Source: Alphaproteobacteria bacterium
GTDB lineage: Bacteria; Pseudomonadota; Alphaproteobacteria; JAJFFI01
Assembly: GCA_021776755.1 (NCBI GenBank)
Contig: JAJFFI010000191.1
Span: forward strand, 1 to 9,190
Direction: 5' to 3'
Length of the DNA stretch: 9,190 bases
Made by a program: the position numbers and the translations under genes. This document shows, piece by piece, positions 1 to 6,970 of this stretch (positions within the stretch are counted from its first letter, which is position 1; each line of letters begins with the position of its first letter). Below the pieces are notes generated by a model. That model saw only the letters and a list, made by a program, of their open reading frames with translations. It did no database searches and had not been told where the DNA came from.

Positions 1-734
1 CGGAGGAATATTACGACGTCAATGTGATCGGCACACTTGCGCTCGCGGCGGAAGCGGTGACGGCCGGTGTCGACAAGGTCGTCTATTCCAGCAGTTGCGC
101 GATCTACGGCACACCCCGGTCGATCCCCATCGGGGAGGATGCGCGGGCCGCGCCCATGTCTCCTTATGGCGCGAGCAAGGCGGCCGCCGAGCGGCTGTTG
201 CTGGATGTGCTGGCGCCCGCCGGCGGGCGGCGCGTGGCGCTCCGGTATTTCAATGCGGCAGGCGCCGATCCCGATGGCGACACCGGCGAGCGGCATGATC
301 CGGAAACCCATTTGATCCCGAACGCGATCCGGACCGCTCTCGGACTTCGCGAGCACATCGATATCTACGGCACTGACTTCCCGACCCCGGACGGCACCGC
401 GATCCGCGACTATATCCATGTCGCCGATCTGGCGGCGGCCCACGTAGCGGCCCTCGGGTCGCTGCTCGATGGTGGGCGCGGTGGCGTTTTCAACCTTGGT
501 ACCGGCACCGGAAGTTCCGTCCGCGATGTGATCGCCGCGGTCGTCGCTGCCACGGGCGCGCCGGTCGAGGCTCGTCCTTGTCCGCGGCGCCCTGTCGATC
601 CACCCGAACTGGTCGCCGATCCGACGGCCTTCCAGGAGGCCTTAGGACTGCGTCCGGAAATGAGCGATCTCGACACCATTGTCGCGACCGCGCTCGCCTG
701 GCATCGCAAGGAAGCCGGCCTCCCCAAAGACTGA
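1..734 (+). CDS. galE: UDP-glucose 4-epimerase, C-terminal part (5' end outside window)
   Basis: GalE is a cytoplasmic NAD-dependent extended SDR that interconverts UDP-glucose and UDP-galactose (sometimes the N-acetyl forms) for surface glycans. The frame is open to the left edge: the residues before the GTG at 24 (EEYYDVN) match the helix before the GalE core, so that GTG is an internal valine and the true start lies upstream. About 243 residues are visible. Compared with E. coli GalE, roughly 90 N-terminal residues, including the glycine-rich NAD motif, are missing. Visible motifs: SSSCAIYG with the catalytic Ser, then YGASK with the Tyr and Lys of YxxxK, the GalE signature RYFNAAGADPDG followed by GERHDPETHLIP, and RDYIHVADLA. 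The stop is TGA at 732-734. It converges on the glycosyltransferase gene with a 15-bp gap. The epimerase family is certain; specificity for glucose/galactose over the N-acetylhexosamines cannot be read from the sequence. Confidence 0.93.
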   Translation, partial: EEYYDVNVIGTLALAAEAVTAGVDKVVYSSSCAIYGTPRSIPIGEDARAAPMSPYGASKAAAERLLLDVLAPAGGRRVALRYFNAAGADPDGDTGERHDPETHLIPNAIRTALGLREHIDIYGTDFPTPDGTAIRDYIHVADLAAAHVAALGSLLDGGRGGVFNLGTGTGSSVRDVIAAVVAATGAPVEARPCPRRPVDPPELVADPTAFQEALGLRPEMSDLDTIVATALAWHRKEAGLPKD

Positions 735-749
735 ACCGGCGCGCGGATT

Positions 750-1889
750 TTACGTGGCGGCGGCTGGAAAGCCTGCGATTTCGCGGAGCTTCTGGTCGAG
801 CGCGGGAAACCGGTTGCGGGTATCGATCCGGTCCCGGAAGGCCGCGGACTTCTCGTCGAGCCAGCCGGGCGCCGGCCGGCCCAGCAGCGTCGGCAGGAAT
901 GCGGCGATCCGGTCAACCGAGACCTCGCCCGACAGTACGTATCCGTTTTCCTTCAGGATCGTGTGGCTGCTGCCGGTCCCGGTGAAAGCGACGCAGCGTT
1001 TGCCTAGCGCGAGAGCTTCTGCGACGACCAGCGGGTTCGGGTCCTCGCGCGATGTCAGCAAAAAGAGGTCCGCCATGTCGAGATACGCGAACGGGTTCTC
1101 GGTCTGGCCGGTGACGTAGAGGTTCGCCAGTCTGGTTGAGCGAAATGCCGACAGCACCGGGTTCTCATACGGCATTCCGGGGAATTCCCAGGGGCCTACC
1201 CAGATGAAATCGAACTGCGGCAGCGCACTTGCCGCGGCAAAGAAAATGTCGGCACCCTTGCGATGGTCGGCAGTTCCCGACATTGCGACAAGCGGCCGGG
1301 CGCCGGCGGCAAGTGCTTGCCCGTTCGCGTTCAGCGGCGCCGGTACGGAGGCCGTGCGCAGTCTCAGAATGCGTTCGATGTCGATCGCAATCCCGAACTC
1401 GTAGATCGGGCGCAGGGGGGCGGGGCACATCTCGCCAAGGTCTTCGACGATTGTGCGGGAGGCCGCGACAACTAGATCGGCGAGGATGGTCAGGTCGGTG
1501 CGGAACAGGTCAGCGTTGATACAATTCGTGAGCCCGCCGCGCATTTCGTGAATGTGGTGGACGCAGGGGTAGCCGGCCCAGACCGCGGCGGCGACCCATT
1601 CGCCCGCGGCCGCCGTGCTGACATAGACAATGTCGGGGCCGAAGTTTTCGAGAACCGGGATGGCATTGCGGGCGTTGGTTTCAAAATCCGCCCTGTTCTT
1701 CCGGTGATGGGTATCGGTGACCAGCAGGTTTGGGATGGCCTCGCGGTAGTGCTCGAAGTTGCAGAGCGGGCCGTCGTCCTTGCTGATCAGGAAAACCTCA
1801 TGGGACTTCGCCTGGTGGGCCGCGAAATCGAAGGTGACAATCGGCGCACCGGTGAGCGAGGCCTCATGGCTGACAATCGCGATCTTCAT
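750..1889 (-). CDS. GT4-type glycosyltransferase
   Basis: This is a retaining glycosyltransferase of the GT-B fold (GT4, PF00534-like) that probably adds one sugar to the growing glycan on the cytoplasmic side of the membrane. It has 379 residues, normal for the family. The N-terminal half begins MKIAIVSHEASLTGAP; the 'S-x-TGAP' loop near residues 11-16 is common in polysaccharide-locus GT4 enzymes. The nucleotide-sugar half shows GTADHRKG (residues 205-212), whose Lys211 fits the phosphate-binding basic residue. SREDPNPLVVAEAL (280-293) is the EX7E motif with Asp283 in the first acidic position and Glu291 in the second, followed by a GTGSS loop. No signal peptide or membrane segment is seen. 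The ATG (1889-1887) overlaps the TGA of the upstream fusion gene as ATGA, so translation is probably coupled; TAAGG lies 7 nt upstream of the ATG. The stop is TAA at 752-750. It is the last gene of the minus-strand block. Donor and acceptor sugars are unknown. Confidence 0.88.
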   Translation of the reverse strand: MKIAIVSHEASLTGAPIVTFDFAAHQAKSHEVFLISKDDGPLCNFEHYREAIPNLLVTDTHHRKNRADFETNARNAIPVLENFGPDIVYVSTAAAGEWVAAAVWAGYPCVHHIHEMRGGLTNCINADLFRTDLTILADLVVAASRTIVEDLGEMCPAPLRPIYEFGIAIDIERILRLRTASVPAPLNANGQALAAGARPLVAMSGTADHRKGADIFFAAASALPQFDFIWVGPWEFPGMPYENPVLSAFRSTRLANLYVTGQTENPFAYLDMADLFLLTSREDPNPLVVAEALALGKRCVAFTGTGSSHTILKENGYVLSGEVSVDRIAAFLPTLLGRPAPGWLDEKSAAFRDRIDTRNRFPALDQKLREIAGFPAAAT

Positions 1890-4456
1890 GATCCGGCCTT
1901 ACCGGGTTGGCCAAGCCAGATCATCCGCCGGCCCCGCGCGCGCGCGAGCGCGGGGATTGCCCGCTCGATCCCGTGGGCCATCTGCCCGTCGCGCTTCCGG
2001 CCCGGTCCCGCCGCAACGGCACGTTCGAGCGCGATGTCGCCGAGACGGTCCCGCAGCAGTTTCATCAGGTCGGCGCTCAGCATCATCATCGTGCCGGAAA
2101 GGTAGTCGCACCGGCTGTGGGCGAACGGAATTCCGAGGCGCTGGCGTGCCGCCGTGTAGCTGCGGGCGTTGTCACCGAGATTGAAGCGGCGCCAGCGGGC
2201 AGCGCCGATGAAGCCGAGCTCCGGGTCGTCGTGAAATGCAGCGAGCGCAGCCCTGCCGCACGCCGGCGTCCCGCAGAGCGGGTCGAGCAAACCCGCGAGC
2301 CAGCTGCGCCCCATGCCTTCGGTGTGCTGGCTGCTCTTCTTGGTATGCATCAGGCAGATCGCGTCATAGGCGTCGAGGTCGATTGTTGCGGCGAGCCGGA
2401 GAAATCCACCGATATCCATGCCGAGGTTCGGAGAGACGAGGATCCGGCTGTCCGGAAAGTCCGCGTGGATCCGGTCGTGCAGGTCCGGGCGCCATATGTC
2501 CTCGGCGATGTTGACGTAGACGTCCGTCGCCTCCGCCGGAAAATTTGCAGCATAGGCCGCGAGATCGGGCCAGACTTCCGGATAGTAGACGTGGACGAGA
2601 CAGGCGGCGCGAAACGGCCGGTCCGACTTTGGCGACTGCCAACCGTTTTCGTCCGCGCCGGCAACCGAGTCGAGCCAACGCGCGTGGTCGAGCCCTTCGC
2701 CGCCATAGGCGCGGCCTTCATGGCGCCCGTGCAGCAGATAGTGGGTGACGGCGTCGGCATCGCTCCCGCCGCGCTTGTCGGCGACGTCCGGATTGAGCAC
2801 GAGGTATCGTTGCGGATCGAAGTCCGGCGGCAGGTCGAGCGGGTGAACCCGGCCGGACCGAACAGCGGCTCTGAGATAGGGCCCGGCAAGCCCGTCCGGC
2901 ACCCCGGCACCGTTCCCCGGCCGGAGCGCGTTGAACGCCCGCACGTCGGCAAGCGGGGAATTGGCTCCGAAGGCGATCGGAGCCCGGCCGGCCTGGGCGC
3001 CGGTCTCAAGATAATGCCGGAGGGCGGCGCCGCCCGTTGGATCCTGTCCGGGGGCCGGGCAAACTCCGGGATCGAACCGCCGCGAGGGCATGCGCCCCTC
3101 AGCCTCACCTTCGGATATGTAGTGGACCAGCGGATTTATCCCGGGCGCGAGCGGCGGGTCGAACTTTTCGGCATAGAAAACCGGGTCGAACAGCGCATTG
3201 GGCCGGAAGTTGCGGGCCGCGCCAATCGTCAGGAAATGTGCGATCGCGCGGTTTCTTCCGGGCGGCAGGGGGCCGGCCTGACGGCGGTAATAACGTTCGT
3301 CGAAAAGCCTGCTTTTGCGGATCAGGCCGATGTCTTGCGTGGCCGCCACGCTGCGCGGGATATCGCTCGAAGTGGGCAGCCCGCCGAGCGCGAGACGTTC
3401 ATCGATCCGCCGCAAACGCGGCCCGAACCGGGTGCGGTATCGCTTCAACAGTCCGGCGAGCAACCGCGGCGGCCATTTGCCGTTTTCGATTTTCCGGGCG
3501 GCCGACGCGGAAACCAGCAACGCTGGCCGGTTGCCGGCGCTTGCAAGCCGGAGTTTCAGTGATGCGATCTGGTGCCGCATGCCCTCGGGGTTCTCGTGCA
3601 TCTCCTTGATGAGTGGACCGAATTCGCGGGCGCCGGCGAGGTTCGCAGCCCGCATCGCATCGAGCCGTTGCATGAGTTCGGATGACGGCGCGGGGCTCGA
3701 ACAGAGCGCGGTCAGGGCGTCATAGGTCGCGCGGGTCCCCGCCGGCAGAGCGGCATCGGTGAGGCCAGTGTCGTCGTGGCTGTGATGCCGGAGGTCGTGG
3801 TCGAGAAATTCATCGATGTTCCTCGCGAGCGCTTCCGAGTCCAGAGCGAGGGGAATGGCAAGCTGATCCGAGATCGTTTGGCACGTTGATCGCCAGTCGG
3901 CCAGCAGGTCGTCGAATGCGAAGAACGCGCGCCGCCTGCCGCGGCTGTTGAATTCGCTCTCCAGCACCAGACGTTCCCACAGCAACAGGGATTCGCGCCG
4001 GAGCATGCCGTCGCGCACCGCGAGCGACGCCGCAACCTCAAGCGGATTGCGGTAGGGATGGACGACACAGGCGTCGATGCCTTCCTCGTCCAGCACACGC
4101 AACAGCAACGGCGCGAGATTGCAGAACCGCGGGTCCTTGATCGCGAAGAGTACCGCGTCCGGGAATTGCGCGCGGATGTAGGACCGAAGTTGTTCGCGGG
4201 CAGCCTCGCCGGCCGTACCTTCAAAATGATCTGGATCGAGCGGGGTCAGGTCGCGCCAGGTGCTCCCGGTCGCGGCCAGAAAACGATCGTGAATCTCGAC
4301 GACGGCCCGCGACTCCCAAAAACCCGCCGTGTTGTTCATCGGCACCGGCGGCAACAGCTCGTCCGACAGCGACGCGCCCAACAGGTTGAGGACGCGGGTC
4401 GTGGCGGACGTGCCGCTGCGGTGCATGCCGGCGACGATGATGGCCGTGCGGTTCAT
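1886..4456 (-). CDS. Fusion: sulfotransferase-like domain + tandem repeats + RgpF-type rhamnan synthesis domain
   Basis: This protein has 856 residues in three parts. Residues 1-225 look like a PAPS-dependent sulfotransferase of the bacterial 'HRSGTS' type: AGMHRSGTS (9-17) fits the 5'-phosphosulfate loop, KDPRFCN follows at 107-113, and RNPLEVAASLAVRDG (136-150) fits the 3'-phosphate motif. Residues 226-380 are a linker, partly helical and basic. Residues 384-585 hold four copies of an FDxxYY...HYLxxGxxEGR repeat, the third degenerate. Residues 614-850 are an RgpF-type domain (PF05045-like) with VHVYYPE, DVYVNIAE, SPNLGMDIGGF, LMHTKKS, YLSGTMMM and RDGQMAHGIERAI. RgpF proteins act in rhamnan assembly, so a bifunctional glycan enzyme is plausible, but sulfotransfer is inferred from motifs only. 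The ATG at 4456-4454 is the first start codon: upstream the frame stays open back into the previous gene but has no ATG, GTG or TTG. The ribosome site is weak. The stop TGA overlaps the next gene by 4 bp. Its C-terminal 480 residues are collinear with the neighbour at 4551-6023. Confidence 0.85.
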   Translation of the reverse strand: MNRTAIIVAGMHRSGTSATTRVLNLLGASLSDELLPPVPMNNTAGFWESRAVVEIHDRFLAATGSTWRDLTPLDPDHFEGTAGEAAREQLRSYIRAQFPDAVLFAIKDPRFCNLAPLLLRVLDEEGIDACVVHPYRNPLEVAASLAVRDGMLRRESLLLWERLVLESEFNSRGRRRAFFAFDDLLADWRSTCQTISDQLAIPLALDSEALARNIDEFLDHDLRHHSHDDTGLTDAALPAGTRATYDALTALCSSPAPSSELMQRLDAMRAANLAGAREFGPLIKEMHENPEGMRHQIASLKLRLASAGNRPALLVSASAARKIENGKWPPRLLAGLLKRYRTRFGPRLRRIDERLALGGLPTSSDIPRSVAATQDIGLIRKSRLFDERYYRRQAGPLPPGRNRAIAHFLTIGAARNFRPNALFDPVFYAEKFDPPLAPGINPLVHYISEGEAEGRMPSRRFDPGVCPAPGQDPTGGAALRHYLETGAQAGRAPIAFGANSPLADVRAFNALRPGNGAGVPDGLAGPYLRAAVRSGRVHPLDLPPDFDPQRYLVLNPDVADKRGGSDADAVTHYLLHGRHEGRAYGGEGLDHARWLDSVAGADENGWQSPKSDRPFRAACLVHVYYPEVWPDLAAYAANFPAEATDVYVNIAEDIWRPDLHDRIHADFPDSRILVSPNLGMDIGGFLRLAATIDLDAYDAICLMHTKKSSQHTEGMGRSWLAGLLDPLCGTPACGRAALAAFHDDPELGFIGAARWRRFNLGDNARSYTAARQRLGIPFAHSRCDYLSGTMMMLSADLMKLLRDRLGDIALERAVAAGPGRKRDGQMAHGIERAIPALARARGRRMIWLGQPGKAGS
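2702..3307 (-). repeat. Tandem protein repeats of about 37 aa (FDxxYY...HYLxxGxxEGR) in the fusion protein
   Basis: Codons 384-585 of the fusion gene encode four related units: LFDERYY...AHFLTIGAARNFRP (384-420), LFDPVFY...VHYISEGEAEGRMP (421-458), a decayed RFDPGVC...RHYLETGAQAGRAP (459-494) that has lost the Tyr, and DFDPQRYLVLNPDVA...THYLLHGRHEGRAYG (543-585). Units three and four are separated by about 48 residues without the motif. This repeat type is familiar from glycosyltransferases and large surface-associated bacterial proteins, usually as FDxxYYLxxNPDV...HYxxxGxxEGR. Its function is not established; binding to the glycan or an assembly partner is a guess. Confidence 0.8.
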
Positions 4457-4550
4457 GGATGACCGTGGCGGTTCAGGCGGTTGTCGGAAGACCCGGAGAG
4501 TACCGCTGCGGCGCCCGGCCGGGCAACCGCGGTATGTGTCCGGCGCAAGG
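4457..4550 (-). other. 94-bp gap between the two RgpF-type genes, with competing inverted repeats
   Basis: This is the only sizeable non-coding gap in the minus-strand block. It contains an outer inverted repeat TACCGC (4501-4506) / GCGGTA (4529-4534) enclosing the perfect 12-nt palindrome GCCCGGCCGGGC (4513-4524). A second 7-bp pairing, GCGGTTG (4477-4483) with CAACCGC (4524-4530), would compete with the first. No T-tract follows on the minus strand, so it is not a canonical Rho-independent terminator. I see no convincing -35/-10 promoter. It could be an mRNA-processing or attenuating structure, or chance pairing in GC-rich DNA. Confidence 0.35.
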
Positions 4551-6023
4551 TCACAGCCAGAGGCATTTCAGACCGGCATCGCGCACGAGGGAGCCGATCA
4601 GGCGTTCCATGGCATGGGCAATCTGGCCGTCCTTGTGCGCGAGCTGGCTGCGGTTGTCGCCGGCTTCGAAGGCGAGACCTCGCGCACCGGCCGCAAGTCG
4701 CGCCACAACCGCCGGGCGGATCAGCATCATGGTGCCGGCGACGAACTCGCAGTGCCGCGCGTCCCCGGTGACGCCATAACGGTTGAGGAGTCGCGTGAAC
4801 CCGGCCCAGTTCCAGGAGAGGTTAGTGTCGCGCCGGGCGCTTGCGGCGATCTGCCCGAGGGTCGGGTCGGCGAGGAAGGCAGCGATGTTGCGGCGCGCGG
4901 TCGCCTCATCGGCAAGCAGCGCGCGGAGGAGATCCTCGCGCCAGCGGGCGGCCGCCTCCGAGTGCACGTGCGGACTTTTCTTGGTGTGCATCAGGCAGGC
5001 GACGTCATAGGCGTCGAGGTCGATGCGCTCGGCCAGCCGCACGAAGCCGCCGATATCGCGCCCGGTATTCGGCGAGCGGATGACAGTCGCGCCGGGCAGG
5101 TGTTGCGCGAGCCAGCTTTCCACGTTCGAGCCCCAGACGGGTTCGGCCACGTTCACAAAAAAATCAGCCTGGAAGACGCCGAGCGTTTCGAGATACGGGA
5201 GAAGCTCGTCAAGGATCTCCGGATAAAACACGTGCAGCAGGCAACAGACCCGTGCCTCGGCCACATCCGCAAGGGCTTCAGCGCCCGGGACAGGAGGCGC
5301 ATCTGGCGGCCGCAGATAACGTGTGCGCTGGTCGAGATCGTAGACATGGCCACGCCGCCGGCCCTTGGTCAGATAGTGCGTCAACGCGAGCAGCGGCGGA
5401 GCCTCGGCAAGAAACCGCTTGGTGGGGGTGAACATGTCGGCGTTGAGACGCGCATAGCCCTCGGGGTTGAAATCGGGCGGCACCTCGAGCGGATGCGCCC
5501 GGATAGCGCCCAGCAGTTCGGCGATGGAGCCGGCCCGGCCGCCGCTCTCGATGCGCACCTGATGGTCGTCGGCAGCCCAGGCGGCGCCGCCCGCCGGTGT
5601 ACGAAATATCCGCTCGAACAGGGGCGACGGGTTTCGGGCCACCCGGCCGCCGGGGTGGAGCCCTGCCGCGTGGCCTTTCTCGATGAAGTGGCGGAGCGGA
5701 TCGCCGTCGTCCGCAGTCAGGTCTGCCGCGCCGGCATACCAGGCCGGCTCGAAGTCCGGATGCGGCGACAGACCGGCGCGCCAGCCCTCTCGGACGTAGT
5801 GCAACAGCGCGGCCGTTCCGCCGGCGACCGCGCCCGGGTTCTTCAAGGCATAGAAACGGCCGTCGAAAAACGGGTGCGGTCTCCGGCCGCGCCGGGACCC
5901 ATGCCGCAGATAGTGCGCCGCCGGATCGCCCAGCAGCGGAATTCGCGATTGCACGCGATACCAGGTGTCGTCAAAGAGCCCGCTTGCGCGGAGGTCGGCG
6001 ACAGCGTCCGGGGGCACAGGCAT
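4551..6023 (-). CDS. RgpF-type rhamnan synthesis protein with N-terminal tandem repeats
   Basis: A 490-residue protein with the same layout as the C-terminal 480 residues of the downstream fusion protein but without the sulfotransferase-like head. Residues 16-126 carry three FDxxWY/FY...HYxxxGxxxG repeats and residues 184-230 a fourth (DFNPEGYARLNADMF...THYLTKGRRRG). Residues 257-490 form the RgpF-type domain (PF05045-like): CLLHVFYPEI, DFFVNVAEPVW, SPNTGRDIGGFVRLAE, DLDAYDVACLMHTKKS, CEFVAGTMMLI and KDGQIAHAMERLI. In streptococci RgpF belongs to rhamnan backbone assembly; here it probably acts as a rhamnosyltransferase at the cytoplasmic face of the membrane, by family. No signal peptide or membrane helix is seen. 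The ATG lies 5 bp after the rfbA stop codon, with a weak ribosome site, so coupled translation is likely. The protein ends CLWL with TGA at 4553-4551. Which of the two RgpF-type proteins makes which linkage cannot be told. Confidence 0.86.
   Translation of the reverse strand: MPVPPDAVADLRASGLFDDTWYRVQSRIPLLGDPAAHYLRHGSRRGRRPHPFFDGRFYALKNPGAVAGGTAALLHYVREGWRAGLSPHPDFEPAWYAGAADLTADDGDPLRHFIEKGHAAGLHPGGRVARNPSPLFERIFRTPAGGAAWAADDHQVRIESGGRAGSIAELLGAIRAHPLEVPPDFNPEGYARLNADMFTPTKRFLAEAPPLLALTHYLTKGRRRGHVYDLDQRTRYLRPPDAPPVPGAEALADVAEARVCCLLHVFYPEILDELLPYLETLGVFQADFFVNVAEPVWGSNVESWLAQHLPGATVIRSPNTGRDIGGFVRLAERIDLDAYDVACLMHTKKSPHVHSEAAARWREDLLRALLADEATARRNIAAFLADPTLGQIAASARRDTNLSWNWAGFTRLLNRYGVTGDARHCEFVAGTMMLIRPAVVARLAAGARGLAFEAGDNRSQLAHKDGQIAHAMERLIGSLVRDAGLKCLWL
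5334..5978 (-). repeat. Tandem protein repeats of about 37 aa in the 490-aa RgpF-type protein
   Basis: Codons 16-230 encode four units: LFDDTWY...AHYLRHGSRRGRRP (16-49), FFDGRFYALKNPGAV...LHYVREGWRAGLSP (52-87), DFEPAWY...RHFIEKGHAAGLHP (90-124), and, after a gap of about 58 residues, DFNPEGYARLNADMF...THYLTKGRRRG (184-225). The order, and the gap before the last unit, mirror those in the fusion protein at 2702-3307. This supports descent of both genes from one ancestor that already carried the repeats. The third unit is intact here but decayed in the fusion protein. Confidence 0.8.
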
Positions 6024-6028
6024 GGGGC

Positions 6029-6970
6029 CTATGCGCCCGCGTCGTGCGGGGACTGCGGATCGCCGGGGAAGCCCCGGCCCTGGGCGGCGTGCTCGATGAT
6101 GTCCTCGATGTAGGCGCCGTAGCCGCTCTTCGAGTATTCGCGGGCAAGGCGCGCGAGCTGTTCGGTATCGATATAACCCATCCGCCAGGCAATCTCCTCG
6201 ATGCAGGCGATTTTGAGCCCGTGGCGTTTCTCGGTGATGCGGACGAACTCGCCGGCTTCGATCAGGGTCTCGTGGGTTCCGGTGTCGAGCCAGGCATAAC
6301 CGCGCCCGAGGCGTTCGGGCATGAGCGTGCCATCTTCAAGATACCAGCGGTTCACATCGGTGATCTCGATCTCGCCGCGGGCCGAGGGCGTGAGACCAGC
6401 CGCCACATCGGCGACGCGTCCGTCATAAAAATAAAGCCCGGTGACGGCCCAGTTCGAGCGCGGCGCCGCCGGCTTTTCCTCGATGCTTCCGATGGCGCCG
6501 TCGGGCGCGATGTCGATCACGCCGAACGCCTCGGGGTTCGAAACCCAGTAGGCGAAGACCGTCGCCCCGTCCCGCCGGGCGTTGGCACGGTGCAGCAGGT
6601 CGGTCAGGCCGTGGCCGAAGAATATGTTGTCGCCCAGTATAAGGGCCGCCGGGGCGCCCGCGAGAAAATCCCGCCCGATCAGGAAGGCGTCGGCGATGCC
6701 GCGCGGCTCGTCCTGCACGGCGTAGCTGAGGGAGAGGCCAAGTTTCGCGCCGTCGCCCAGCAGCGCTTCGAAGGCGCTCCGGTCGCGGGGCGTCGTGATG
6801 ATCAGGATTTCCCGGATGCCGGAGAGCATCAGGGTCGACAGCGGATAGTAGATCATTGGCTTGTCATAGACCGCGAGCAACTGCTTGCTGACGACCAGTG
6901 TCGCCGGGTGCAGCCGGGTGCCGCTGCCGCCGGCAAGAATGATGCCCTTGCGTGCGGGGGCTTTAGGCAT
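6029..6970 (-). CDS. rfbA: Glucose-1-phosphate thymidylyltransferase
   Basis: RfbA (RmlA) makes dTDP-glucose from glucose-1-phosphate and dTTP, the first step of dTDP-L-rhamnose synthesis, in the cytoplasm. The 313 residues match the family closely: LAGGSGTRLHP (12-22) is the nucleotide-binding loop, SKQLLAVYDKPMIYYPLSTL follows at 29-48, LGDNIFFGH (112-120) carries the metal-binding Asp114, EEKP is at 164-167, SARGEIEITDVN lies at 196-207, and GRGYAWLDTGT (222-232) carries the second Asp. The C-terminus is a little longer than usual, ending in a Pro/Asp-rich tail. The frame stays open far upstream (to 7540), but that extension lies wholly inside rfbD and is not RfbA-like. The ATG at 6970-6968 fits the family N-terminus and has GGAGG (6981-6977) 6 nt upstream. 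It overlaps the rfbD stop by 8 bp (ATGCCTAA). The stop is TAG at 6031-6029. Confidence 0.97.
   Translation of the reverse strand: MPKAPARKGIILAGGSGTRLHPATLVVSKQLLAVYDKPMIYYPLSTLMLSGIREILIITTPRDRSAFEALLGDGAKLGLSLSYAVQDEPRGIADAFLIGRDFLAGAPAALILGDNIFFGHGLTDLLHRANARRDGATVFAYWVSNPEAFGVIDIAPDGAIGSIEEKPAAPRSNWAVTGLYFYDGRVADVAAGLTPSARGEIEITDVNRWYLEDGTLMPERLGRGYAWLDTGTHETLIEAGEFVRITEKRHGLKIACIEEIAWRMGYIDTEQLARLAREYSKSGYGAYIEDIIEHAAQGRGFPGDPQSPHDAGA

Noticed and set aside
714..750. Rho-independent terminator for galE (GCCGG at 714-718, CCGGC at 736-740, then ATTTTA)
   Set aside because: The stem is only 5 bp with a 17-nt loop, and the T run is short and starts several bases after the stem, so it is not convincing in GC-rich DNA.
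1907..3562. 551-codon plus-strand open frame opposite the fusion gene
   Set aside because: Same reason: it mirrors the codons of a well-supported gene and shows no family motif. It parallels the antisense frame over the paralogue only because the two genes are related.
2337..5024. The 47-bp near-repeat (2337-2383 and 4978-5024) as a mobile or recombination repeat
   Set aside because: Both copies encode the same conserved RgpF segment in frame, so common descent of the paralogues explains the match.
4329..6113. 594-codon plus-strand open frame opposite the 490-aa RgpF-type gene
   Set aside because: Its protein is rich in Arg, Gly and Ala with no recognisable domain, while the minus strand encodes a clear RgpF-type protein. 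Long antisense frames are expected in GC-rich genes.
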